Of a stretch of 64,000 nt of DNA, positions 8,769 to 15,615 are shown in pieces; the first letter of the stretch is position 1; each line of letters begins with the position of its first letter. Location: assembly GCA_964392665.1 (NCBI GenBank), contig CAYMQB010000010.1, positions 1-64,000 on the forward strand. Direction: 5' to 3'. The notes beneath the pieces are model-generated. The model worked only from the letters and a program-made list of their open reading frames with translations, was not told the origin of the DNA and searched no databases. Origin of the DNA: CAYMQB01 sp964392665 (GTDB lineage: Bacteria; Hydrothermota; E44-bin80). Position numbers and translations under genes: made by a program.

Positions 8769-9575
8769 ATGCTAATCCTCCATTATCTTGGTAATGCATT
8801 CTTCCATACGCTTCAAACCATTTTACTATTTCTTCCTGTTGTTGCATCCTGCATCGTTATTGAAATATTTTCGACATTTGCCAATAGACGGCTTGGAAAA
8901 AAGTTTGGCTGGTGCGGAATTCTACCTTTTGCCATTGTAGGTACGCCAATACACGAATTGAGTCATGCAGTAGTTGCTTTTCTCACCGGGCACAGAATAC
9001 AAGAACTTGCCCTTTTTAAACCAAATCCACTAACCGGTGAATTGGGGCACTTGAAACATTCGTGGAATGATAGAAATCCCATTCAGAAATACATAGGCAA
9101 TCCTTTAATAGCAATAGCACCATTTTTTGGAGGTTCGCTTGTTCTCTATCTTCTCACAAAACTGCTTATGCCCCAACTTATCGCAGGCAATTCGCTGTCA
9201 GCGCTTTCTTCAAATCTGCTGAAGGACTTTTCGCAATTCAGGCTCTACATCGGCGCGCTTTTTTCGGCAACAGCTTCAATGTTACGAATATTCTTTAACT
9301 GGCGAAATCTCCTGAGTATTAGATTTTACATTTATGTTTTAGTTGCTTTCGGGATAAGCTTACATCTTACACCATCGAGACAGGACTTCTTTCACTTCTG
9401 GACATATCTTTTCGGGCTTCTCATTATGATTTTCGTTTTAAATCTTGTTTTTCCGAATTTTATCGTTTTTCTTGAAATTCACTTTGTTGGTTTCATTTTA
9501 AAATTGCATCCTTTGCTTTCACTGGCTGCTTTTTTTAGTCTCGTTAGCGCCCTGATAACAGGTTTTCTCTTGTGA
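8769..9575 (+). CDS. M50-like membrane metalloprotease family protein
   Basis: This integral membrane protein of ~268 residues has five or six hydrophobic segments. The motif HELSH in 'VGTPIHELSHAVVAF' fits an HExxH zinc site embedded in a membrane helix, as in site-2 proteases. A second stretch, 'NPLIAIAPFFGG', is hydrophobic and conserved-looking, but the third zinc ligand (NxxPG/LDG) is not evident. Activity is therefore uncertain; it may be a non-proteolytic relative. A TTG start at 8760 is also possible. No good Shine-Dalgarno sequence is visible, and the gene follows its neighbour closely. Confidence 0.55.
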   Translation: MLILHYLGNAFFHTLQTILLFLPVVASCIVIEIFSTFANRRLGKKFGWCGILPFAIVGTPIHELSHAVVAFLTGHRIQELALFKPNPLTGELGHLKHSWNDRNPIQKYIGNPLIAIAPFFGGSLVLYLLTKLLMPQLIAGNSLSALSSNLLKDFSQFRLYIGALFSATASMLRIFFNWRNLLSIRFYIYVLVAFGISLHLTPSRQDFFHFWTYLFGLLIMIFVLNLVFPNFIVFLEIHFVGFILKLHPLLSLAAFFSLVSALITGFLL

Positions 9576-9647
9576 GCAAATGAAGATTTTTCATTGCAGC
9601 AGATTCCTCCGAACTGCAAATTCCCAGAATGTAGTTTAACAAATTGC

Positions 9648-9676
9648 TTGACTATGTCATTTTCATATAGTATAAA
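9648..9676 (+). promoter_or_regulatory. Sigma-70 promoter for CBS protein and antiporter
   Basis: TTGACT (9648-9653), a 17-base spacer and TATAAA (9671-9676) form a strong promoter. The leader is about 35 bases and carries AAGGAGG before the ATG at 9719, so this unit is SD-led. Confidence 0.75.
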
Positions 9677-9718
9677 TTTTGACGCATGGAATTTAAGGGA
9701 AGATAAGGAGGAAATTCA

Positions 9719-9976
9719 ATGCGAAACTTCGAGAAGTTAAAAGTCAAAAATGTGTGGAAAACTATTTCAAAAAAGGCAACTACTGTCCGAATGGATGCTG
9801 ATATCGATGAGGCTATGCATCACCCTATATTCGTTTATGAAAATGACTTGCTTTTGAAAATTCTCAAGAGTATGGTGGATGAAAAGGTTCAGGAACTACC
9901 TGTTGTTAATAGCGAGAAAAAAATAATTGGAGATTTGAACTGCCTTGAAATACTGAAAGGGTTCTGGAAGTTGTAG
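9719..9976 (+). CDS. Small CBS-domain protein
   Basis: The 85-residue protein matches a CBS motif, most clearly 'LLKILKSMVDEKVQELPVVNSEKKIIGDLNCLEIL'. A complete CBS pair needs about 120 residues, so this is one motif plus an N-terminal stretch and probably works as a dimer. CBS domains bind adenosyl nucleotides and often gate transporters. Its stop overlaps the start of the antiporter gene (TAGTG), so it is probably a regulatory partner. The Shine-Dalgarno sequence is excellent (AAGGAGG). Confidence 0.7.
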   Translation: MRNFEKLKVKNVWKTISKKATTVRMDADIDEAMHHPIFVYENDLLLKILKSMVDEKVQELPVVNSEKKIIGDLNCLEILKGFWKL

Positions 9977-11184
9977 TGGAAACATTTGCCTATATTTTTT
10001 TACTCGTAGGTATTTCTACCTATCTCGGGCACCTTGCGCGGAGAGTAAAACAACCTGAGATTATAGGGGAGATTCTCGGCGGAATTATCCTCGGTCCGGT
10101 AGTTGCTATTATTGCCACTTTACTGTTTCACGAAGGACATAGCATTCACATTTTCTTATCGTCAGAATATGCAAGCACAAAACTCATATCCCTTGTCGAT
10201 TTTGCTGGTATTATGATAATGTTTGGTGCCGGGCTTGAAACGGATCTGTCGGCACTATTTTCTGCTGCAAAGAATGGTTTATTTGCGGCTATAGGTGGTG
10301 TTGTTTTACCATTTGCGCTGGGTTTGTTTGTCGGTAAGTATTTCCTTCATTTGGGACTTCTCGCTTCGCTTTATTTAGGTGCGGCTGTTTCCATCACAGC
10401 CGTTGCTCTCAGCATTGCAACTTTGATACAGCTAAAGAAACTTTCGACGAAGGTTGGAATGAGTATTGTTATTGCTGCAGTAATCGATGATATTCTAGGG
10501 GTTATGATTTTATCGGTTATAATGAATATGACCAGGGGCGAGGGGAGTTTTTCAGTCAAGCATGTCTTTATTATGTTTATAATAGCCGCAGTGTTTGTAG
10601 TTTTTAGCGTCTTACTTGGGCATTTTGGAAAGAAATGGCGAAAGCATTTTCGTTTCGGAACGATATCAACGCAAGAAAGGCTATCGTTCTTTCTGCTTTT
10701 TCTTTTTCTTTTCTCCATTGTTTCGCATTTTGCCGGTCTTCATCTTGTTATTGGAGCATTTTTGGCAGGACTAATTCTGGGCCCCTTTCTTAAAATGCGA
10801 GAGAAAGAAAATCTAAGCAACTGGATATGGGGATTGTTTGCTCCTCTCTTCTTTGCCTGGGTGGGTTTTTCCGTTCAATTCTCCGCAGATGCGTTCGGTA
10901 TGGCTTTGCTACTTATTGTTGCAGCGGCATTTATCGGAAAAATTGTAGGAGCGGGTTTGGGTGCACTTTGTTCGGGTATAAGACCGATGGAATCACTCGC
11001 AGTGGGAATAGGTATGAATGGAAGGGCAGCTGTTGAACTTATAATAGCGGAAATTGCTTTAAGAAATGGCGTTATTGGACGGAATATTTTTTCCTCGGTA
11101 GTTTTTATGGCTATCCTTGCGGCTATTACAACTCCGTTACTGCTGAAACTAATGGCTTCCAGGATAACTACGCCTGCCCGATGA
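9976..11184 (+). CDS. CPA2-family cation/proton antiporter
   Basis: This inner-membrane exchanger of 402 residues and about 12 hydrophobic segments belongs to the Kef/NapA-like CPA2 family. Typical features are 'RVKQPEIIGEILGGIILGP' near the N-terminus and the acidic core 'AAVIDDILGVMIL', whose paired aspartates bind the cation. No C-terminal TrkA-N or USP domain follows, so regulation probably comes from separate proteins such as the upstream CBS protein. The GTG start overlaps the CBS stop codon. The 3' end overlaps the convergent PII-like gene by 17 bases. K+ versus Na+ specificity cannot be told from sequence alone. Confidence 0.88.
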   Translation: METFAYIFLLVGISTYLGHLARRVKQPEIIGEILGGIILGPVVAIIATLLFHEGHSIHIFLSSEYASTKLISLVDFAGIMIMFGAGLETDLSALFSAAKNGLFAAIGGVVLPFALGLFVGKYFLHLGLLASLYLGAAVSITAVALSIATLIQLKKLSTKVGMSIVIAAVIDDILGVMILSVIMNMTRGEGSFSVKHVFIMFIIAAVFVVFSVLLGHFGKKWRKHFRFGTISTQERLSFFLLFLFLFSIVSHFAGLHLVIGAFLAGLILGPFLKMREKENLSNWIWGLFAPLFFAWVGFSVQFSADAFGMALLLIVAAAFIGKIVGAGLGALCSGIRPMESLAVGIGMNGRAAVELIIAEIALRNGVIGRNIFSSVVFMAILAAITTPLLLKLMASRITTPAR

Positions 11185-11497
11185 ACTTATCCAATTTTAG
11201 AATACCGATTTTGCAAATTTCTTCAAGATTTGAGTCTTTTACGGTATCCTTTAGTAGCGCATTAATCTTTTCTCCAGTACCCTCATCATCCGTAAATGAA
11301 AGAATAACCTTGGTATAAGCTCTTTTCCCTTCTATCTGGCTTCTCAATCCTGCAAATATGGGAACTTCGTAAGCGAGATAACGACTCATTGATTGCGCTT
11401 CAATCACTGAAGTTTCTTCTGCGCCTAATTCCGTCAATATTGAGATAATCTCGTCGAGATACTCGGCTTTGTATAAAAAAAGTACGAGCAGATACAT
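11168..11497 (-). CDS. PII-like ferredoxin-fold protein
   Basis: The 109-residue protein has the alternating strand-helix pattern of PII-like/ferredoxin-fold regulators: 'MYLLVLFLYKAEYLDEIISILTELGAEETSVIEA', a variable loop, then 'AYTKVILSFTDDEGTGEKINALL'. The uridylylation tyrosine and ATP-binding motifs of classical GlnB are absent. Relatives sit beside transporters and bind nucleotides or metals, so it may modulate the adjacent antiporter. A clear Shine-Dalgarno sequence (AAGGAG) precedes the ATG. It overlaps both the EIIA remnant and the convergent antiporter gene. Confidence 0.6.
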   Translation of the reverse strand: MYLLVLFLYKAEYLDEIISILTELGAEETSVIEAQSMSRYLAYEVPIFAGLRSQIEGKRAYTKVILSFTDDEGTGEKINALLKDTVKDSNLEEICKIGILKLDKFIGQA

Positions 11498-11646
11498 TTT
11501 ACATCTCCTTTTCCCACGGCTGTGGTCTCTATCTCTTCTCTTGTTTGTGTAAGAACCTCAACCATCTCTTTTATGATTGAGTTATTATCCTCACCGGTAA
11601 GTTGCGGTATTATATTCTCCTTTTTCACATAATCTCCTGATAGCAC
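11434..11646 (-). CDS. Truncated PTS EIIA-type-2-like ORF
   Basis: Beginning at GTG 11646, two bases after the antiporter stop and behind GGGGGAG, the frame reads 'VLSGDYVKKENIIPQLTGED'. This resembles the start of a PTS EIIA type-2 (nitrogen PTS) domain. After about 45 residues comes 'TTAVGKGDV', which recalls the 'STGIGKGVAIPH' motif, but the phosphorylated histidine is missing and the frame runs out inside the PII-like gene. EIIA domains often accompany CPA2 antiporters. I read it as a decayed or reduced EIIA. It may still be translated, coupling the antiporter to the PII-like gene. Confidence 0.4.
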   Translation of the reverse strand: MLSGDYVKKENIIPQLTGEDNNSIIKEMVEVLTQTREEIETTAVGKGDVKCICSYFFYTKPSISTRLSQY

Positions 11647-11647
11647 T

Positions 11648-12844
11648 TTAGCTCCCCCTATTTCGTTTTTTGCCTGATTCTCCGGCTTTTGTGATTGCAA
11701 ATTTTGTCGAAAATGGTCCTACAAGTTCGGTTACAATAGTTGTCCCGAGAGCAATGGCAACGATCTCTGCAGAGTACTGCGGAAAGTCCTTTGCTGCTAT
11801 AAGGCAGAGTCCTATTGCTATCCCTGCCTGAGAAAAAAGGCCTAAGCCCGTATATTTTCTTACGACTTTGGGAGATTTCGAAATAGTAGCCCCTAAGTAA
11901 GCTCCGAGAATCTTCCCTGAAAACCTGCCAAGTAGATACCCAATAGCTACAAAACCTAGTTTAAATAGTTTTCCTAATTTCAACCTTGCTCCAGCAAGAA
12001 CAAAATATATGATAAAAAATGGATAACTGAAACCTTCGATCGAGGAGAATATTTGCCTTTTATGTCTTGAGAAATTGGAAATGAAGAAACCCATAGTCAT
12101 ACTTGCAAGCAAGGGAGAAAATCGCATACCCCAGAGTTTGTATTCTAACAGACCTGCGAAAAAAACCATAACTCCAAGTGAGGCTGTTAGTATCTCTGCT
12201 TTGAATCGAAGCATCTTGAAAATTTGATTGAGCAGAAAAGCAGCAAAAATACCAACCGAAATTGACACTATAAGGGAACCAAGGACGCGGAAAATCAAAA
12301 ATACAATAAAAATATGTTCAGACCCTACTATTGCGTGAACTATAGATGAGGATACTGCATAAAGTGTCAAACCCAGAGCATCGTCGAGTCCGACACAAGC
12401 GAGTAAAGTTAAACTCAACGGTCCCTTCGCTTTGAGTTCTTCGAGAACCAGTACGGTCACGGCAGGAGCAGTTGCCGAACCGAGTGCTGCAACGAGCAAA
12501 GACATCGGAAAAGAGAGCTTAAAAAGCAGTAAAAAGAAAAGTATGAGGAAAAATGTAAAAAGGGTTTCAAAAACGACTATTATGATTATTTTCTTCCCGA
12601 GCTTTTTGAACATACTTGTCTTCAATTCTCCGCCAATGCTGAAAGCTACTATTATGAGGGCGAACTCGATTAACCACCCTAATTTTTTATTCATTGCTTC
12701 CGGTATTAGCTGAGAGAAAGAAACGCCGATTGCTATTCCAATAAGGATGTATCCGGTAACTGCAGGAACTTTAACTTTTGCGAGAAGTTTAGCTGCAAGA
12801 AAACCAAAAAATAGAATTGAACCAATCGTTAAAATATCATTCAT
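11648..12844 (-). CDS. CPA2-family cation/proton antiporter (second copy)
   Basis: This 398-residue exchanger is only distantly related to the plus-strand antiporter. It has about 12 hydrophobic segments, 'VPAVTGYILIGIAIG' near the N-terminus and 'ACVGLDDALGLTLYA' as the cation-binding core with two adjacent aspartates. I start it at ATG 12844 (MNDILTIGS); an upstream TTG at 12868 adds eight residues of leader-like sequence. The EIIA remnant and the PII-like gene follow immediately, forming a three-gene minus-strand unit that converges on the CBS-antiporter unit. Confidence 0.87.
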   Translation of the reverse strand: MNDILTIGSILFFGFLAAKLLAKVKVPAVTGYILIGIAIGVSFSQLIPEAMNKKLGWLIEFALIIVAFSIGGELKTSMFKKLGKKIIIIVVFETLFTFFLILFFLLLFKLSFPMSLLVAALGSATAPAVTVLVLEELKAKGPLSLTLLACVGLDDALGLTLYAVSSSIVHAIVGSEHIFIVFLIFRVLGSLIVSISVGIFAAFLLNQIFKMLRFKAEILTASLGVMVFFAGLLEYKLWGMRFSPLLASMTMGFFISNFSRHKRQIFSSIEGFSYPFFIIYFVLAGARLKLGKLFKLGFVAIGYLLGRFSGKILGAYLGATISKSPKVVRKYTGLGLFSQAGIAIGLCLIAAKDFPQYSAEIVAIALGTTIVTELVGPFSTKFAITKAGESGKKRNRGS

Positions 12845-12881
12845 TTTGCAATAGATTAATACTTTCAAATAGTCGAAGGAA

Positions 12882-12908
12882 TTTATAACTACTTTCCTTT
12901 TTTGTCAA
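12882..12908 (-). promoter_or_regulatory. Probable promoter of the minus-strand antiporter unit
   Basis: TTGACA (12903-12908) and TATAAA (12882-12887) are separated by 15 bases, shorter than the 17 seen elsewhere. A leader of about 30 bases follows. Confidence 0.5.
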
Positions 12909-13034
12909 GAAGTAAATGCTCGAAACGCAGGATTAAATTACCGGAAACACATTCTTTTTGCAAGTATTTTCCCTTGACAATGCACAGAATTTGTGGTAAA
13001 GGAGCAGGAGAAAAGAAGTTGTCTGGAGGTAAGA

Positions 13035-14273
13035 TTGAAAAAAATAATGGTAATTATTTTTGCATTGATTCTTTGTAGTTCGGTTCTTTCATACTCGCAG
13101 GTTTCCGAAATGAGTAAGGAGTATCTGATTATGCAATCGCTGAGGAATGCTTCTCTTGCACCAGTAACATACACTCTTGGTCCCGGGGACGGAATTGTAT
13201 TGAACCTCTGGGGAAACACCAATGCAACATACAAACTTTCGGTATCACAAGATGGTAGCATATTTATCCCAAAATCATCCGGAGTTACCGCTTCGGCTAT
13301 TCCTTTGTCAGCATATTCAGGAATTTCATCCTCTGAAAATGTGCCTTCTCTGGGAGAAGTCTATGCAGAAGGACTAACATTAGAGGAATTGAAAAAGGAG
13401 ATTGAAAACAGGGTAAGCAAATATTTTCACGGTGTAAATGTTAATGTCTCGCTAACACGTTTGAGGATGTTTTCTGTTTCCATCCTTGGAAGCGTGAGGG
13501 ACCCGGGTGTTTATTCAATAACACCCCTGTATAGATTATCAAACCTGCTTGACGTTGCAGGCGGAAATACGCCAACCGGGTCATACAGAAAAATAACAAT
13601 CAAAAGTGCGGATGGTTCATCAAAAACATACGACCTTTATCAGTTTCTATATAAGGCGAATTTAGAGGAGAATCCTTATATCAAAACTGGTGATATTGTG
13701 ATGGTTCCACAGGCTCTTATGAGTGTTAAGGTAATGGGAAGGGTTTACAAACGAGGGAACTTTGAATTAAGAGAAGGGGAAAGGTTAAAAGATTTGATTG
13801 AATTTGCAAGAGGATTCCAGAGCAGGGGTTCATTGACAAGGCAAATTAAGGTTTATAACATAAAAAGTCCGGATGAAGTGGAAGAAATCGACCCGTATAA
13901 GCTTCTTATCGAGAATGACAGTTTAAGCAACATAGAGCTCAAAACAGGTGATGTTGTGACGGTTCCAACGGAGCCTTTCACAGTAACCGTTGTAGGTCAG
14001 GTAACTTTAGGCGGAAGTTTTGAATATGAGCCAGGAGCAGATTTTAACTACTACCTTGGTCTTGCCGGTGGTTATGGAGAGCGGGCAAACGAAGGCAATG
14101 TTCGTATAACAAGATGGGATGGAACAAGACTGAAATGGAAGACCGGTGTTGAGATAAAACCTGGCGATACAATAGTTATTGGGAGAGCCGAACTTAAAGG
14201 ATGGAAAGATTACTTAGAGGTTACACTGAATGCTGCCAACCTACTCTTTATTATCTGGACCGTCTCAAGGTGA
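13035..14273 (+). CDS. Polysaccharide export protein, Wza/SLBB family
   Basis: This periplasmic/outer-membrane polysaccharide exporter opens the surface-glycan locus. A signal peptide (~1-22, 'IMVIIFALILCSSVLSYSQ') precedes a Poly_export domain ('YTLGPGDGIVLNLWGN') and three SLBB-type beta-grasp modules ('FSVSILGSVRDPGVYSI', 'SVKVMGRVYKRGNFEL', 'TVTVVGQVTLGGSFEY'). No lipobox Cys is visible. A hydrophobic C-terminal tail ('AANLLFIIWTVSR') may be membrane-associated. I start it at TTG 13035, four bases after GGAGGT, because this begins the signal peptide; a frame open from GTG 12993 would run over the promoter region. TTGACA at 12974-12979 is a likely -35 box. Confidence 0.82.
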   Translation: MKKIMVIIFALILCSSVLSYSQVSEMSKEYLIMQSLRNASLAPVTYTLGPGDGIVLNLWGNTNATYKLSVSQDGSIFIPKSSGVTASAIPLSAYSGISSSENVPSLGEVYAEGLTLEELKKEIENRVSKYFHGVNVNVSLTRLRMFSVSILGSVRDPGVYSITPLYRLSNLLDVAGGNTPTGSYRKITIKSADGSSKTYDLYQFLYKANLEENPYIKTGDIVMVPQALMSVKVMGRVYKRGNFELREGERLKDLIEFARGFQSRGSLTRQIKVYNIKSPDEVEEIDPYKLLIENDSLSNIELKTGDVVTVPTEPFTVTVVGQVTLGGSFEYEPGADFNYYLGLAGGYGERANEGNVRITRWDGTRLKWKTGVEIKPGDTIVIGRAELKGWKDYLEVTLNAANLLFIIWTVSR

Positions 14274-14330
14274 AATCGCGTTTTTGGGAAGACAAAATTA
14301 GCTGCTTTTACACACATAAATCATAATAGT

Positions 14331-15323
14331 TCAGTCCTTTGTGTAGTTCCAGTATTCTTTGATATCTCTGCCAATCAATTCCGACAGTCCTCTATTTTCC
14401 TTAAAAAAAAGTCTTTCTAAGAATCTTCTTGTTTCAATTTTCATTTTTGGGTATGACTTATTACTTGTGAAGTTAAATTTGCAATCGAGTTTGTCCATTC
14501 TTCTCCAGAACCTATTGGGTTTTGTCTTTGATAAATTGGGAAGATGTGAACCAAATTGTTGAGTAACGAGACGTTGAGTTCGGGAAATATAGTTATAAAA
14601 TATTTGGAGTTTTATGTAGCGGGGAATCATTGTTGCATTTTTATGGGTGTCAATTTTACTTATGTCTATGCTCGTCCTTAATCCAAGAAATTTGCATATT
14701 TCATCGATGTTCTGCTGAGTATTTTTTATGAAGTCTTCGAAGATTATAAATTTCATTTGTGAATCCGGAAAATAGTTTTTGTATCTTTCTATCTGCTGTT
14801 TATAAAGACTTCTTTTTAAGAGAGTTCCAGGCATATATCGAAGTGTGTTTTCAAAATCATAAATTGCATGTCCACCACGGACCAGATGCCAATAGTTAGA
14901 ATATGTTCGAGAAACTGGGTTTCTTAACATAAATATAAGCTTTACATTGGGTATCAAATTGGCTATACGAGAAGGAGCTTTTGAAGATGCCATATAAGTC
15001 GTTGAATCTTCACCTATTAATTGCCCTTTTTTCGCTTCCCTAAAGAATGATTTATACCACTTTAGATATTCTTCGAAATTCGTTTTGTAGTCGAAAAATT
15101 GCCATTCCTTAGATGTTTGAACGAAAAAATCGAAATTTTGCTCAATGTCATCTATGTCAAAAAACATTATTTCTCTATTTGGTATAAAAATGTCTTTGTG
15201 TTGGCTTAGAATGTAGTGAAGAGAAGTTGTTCCCGCTTTCATTGCACCAACAATAATAAAGGCAGGCAACCCTTGCCCATCTTTACCAAGCCTTCTCCCG
15301 TACTTTATATTTTTTTCATTCAT
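14331..15323 (-). CDS. Sulfotransferase
   Basis: The ~330-residue protein resembles PAPS-dependent carbohydrate sulfotransferases. The 5'-phosphosulfate-binding loop is seen in 'IIVGAMKAGTTSLHYIL' and the 3'-phosphate-binding motif in 'IFMLRNPVSRTYSNYWHL'. It should transfer sulfate to a sugar hydroxyl in the cytoplasm. Its place between the Wza and Wzz genes suggests a sulfated surface glycan, though it lies on the opposite strand with its own promoter, as if inserted. I prefer ATG 15323 (MNEKN) because the likely -10 box covers the start at 15344. Confidence 0.85.
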   Translation of the reverse strand: MNEKNIKYGRRLGKDGQGLPAFIIVGAMKAGTTSLHYILSQHKDIFIPNREIMFFDIDDIEQNFDFFVQTSKEWQFFDYKTNFEEYLKWYKSFFREAKKGQLIGEDSTTYMASSKAPSRIANLIPNVKLIFMLRNPVSRTYSNYWHLVRGGHAIYDFENTLRYMPGTLLKRSLYKQQIERYKNYFPDSQMKFIIFEDFIKNTQQNIDEICKFLGLRTSIDISKIDTHKNATMIPRYIKLQIFYNYISRTQRLVTQQFGSHLPNLSKTKPNRFWRRMDKLDCKFNFTSNKSYPKMKIETRRFLERLFFKENRGLSELIGRDIKEYWNYTKD

Positions 15324-15333
15324 ACAGAATAAG

Positions 15334-15361
15334 AATTTACACAAAAAAATGCTTTTGTCAA
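15334..15361 (-). promoter_or_regulatory. Putative promoter of the sulfotransferase gene
   Basis: TTGACA (15356-15361), a 16-base spacer and TAAATT (15334-15339) on the minus strand lie 10 bases before ATG 15323. This would leave a leader of only a few bases with no Shine-Dalgarno sequence. Confidence 0.5.
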
Positions 15362-15416
15362 GTTCTATCTTGAAATGTAAGCATGAGCTCTATTATACGG
15401 TTGTCGCAAAAAGGTC

Positions 15417-15445
15417 TTGACTGCATTGAGTTTATGTGTTACTAT
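15417..15445 (+). promoter_or_regulatory. Promoter of the wzz polysaccharide operon
   Basis: TTGACT (15417-15422), a 17-base spacer and TACTAT (15440-15445). The start near 15452 gives a leader of about 165 bases, long compared with the near-leaderless promoters elsewhere in the window. Confidence 0.6.
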
Positions 15446-15451
15446 TTATGC

Positions 15452-15590
15452 GAGTAAAAATAAGGAGAGATGCGTATAGGCTCGTAAATGTTTGTGTCAT
15501 AAATGAATTGAGATTTTCGGTTAAATGTGACACATATGTTGAATCGAGCCCGGTTGTTTCCGGGGACCCCAAAACGGGTCTCAGTTTTTT
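15452..15590 (+). promoter_or_regulatory. Candidate transcription-attenuator leader RNA
   Basis: Three structures that exclude one another can be drawn. P1 pairs GGCTCG (15479-15484) with CGAGCC (15545-15550) and encloses an inner hairpin, TGTGTCA (15493-15499) with TGACACA (15528-15534). An antiterminator pairs CCCGG (15549-15553) with CCGGG (15560-15564). A terminator pairs GGGACCC (15563-15569) with GGGTCTC (15576-15582) around a CAAAAC loop and is followed by AG and six T. P1 blocks the antiterminator, and the antiterminator blocks the terminator. A possible five-codon ORF (ATG at 15470, MRIGS, stop TAA at 15485) runs across the 5' arm of P1, just after AAGGAG. It matches no riboswitch class I know. 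Confidence 0.55.
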
Positions 15591-15615
15591 ATCAAAAAGT
15601 TGAGTAGGAGAGAAA

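Noticed and set aside
15452..15590. Known c-di-GMP riboswitch (GEMM) or JUMPstart/ops element in the wzz leader
   Set aside because: I could not find the GEMM tetraloop-receptor core or the GGCGGTAG ops motif. The leader is reported as an unclassified candidate instead.
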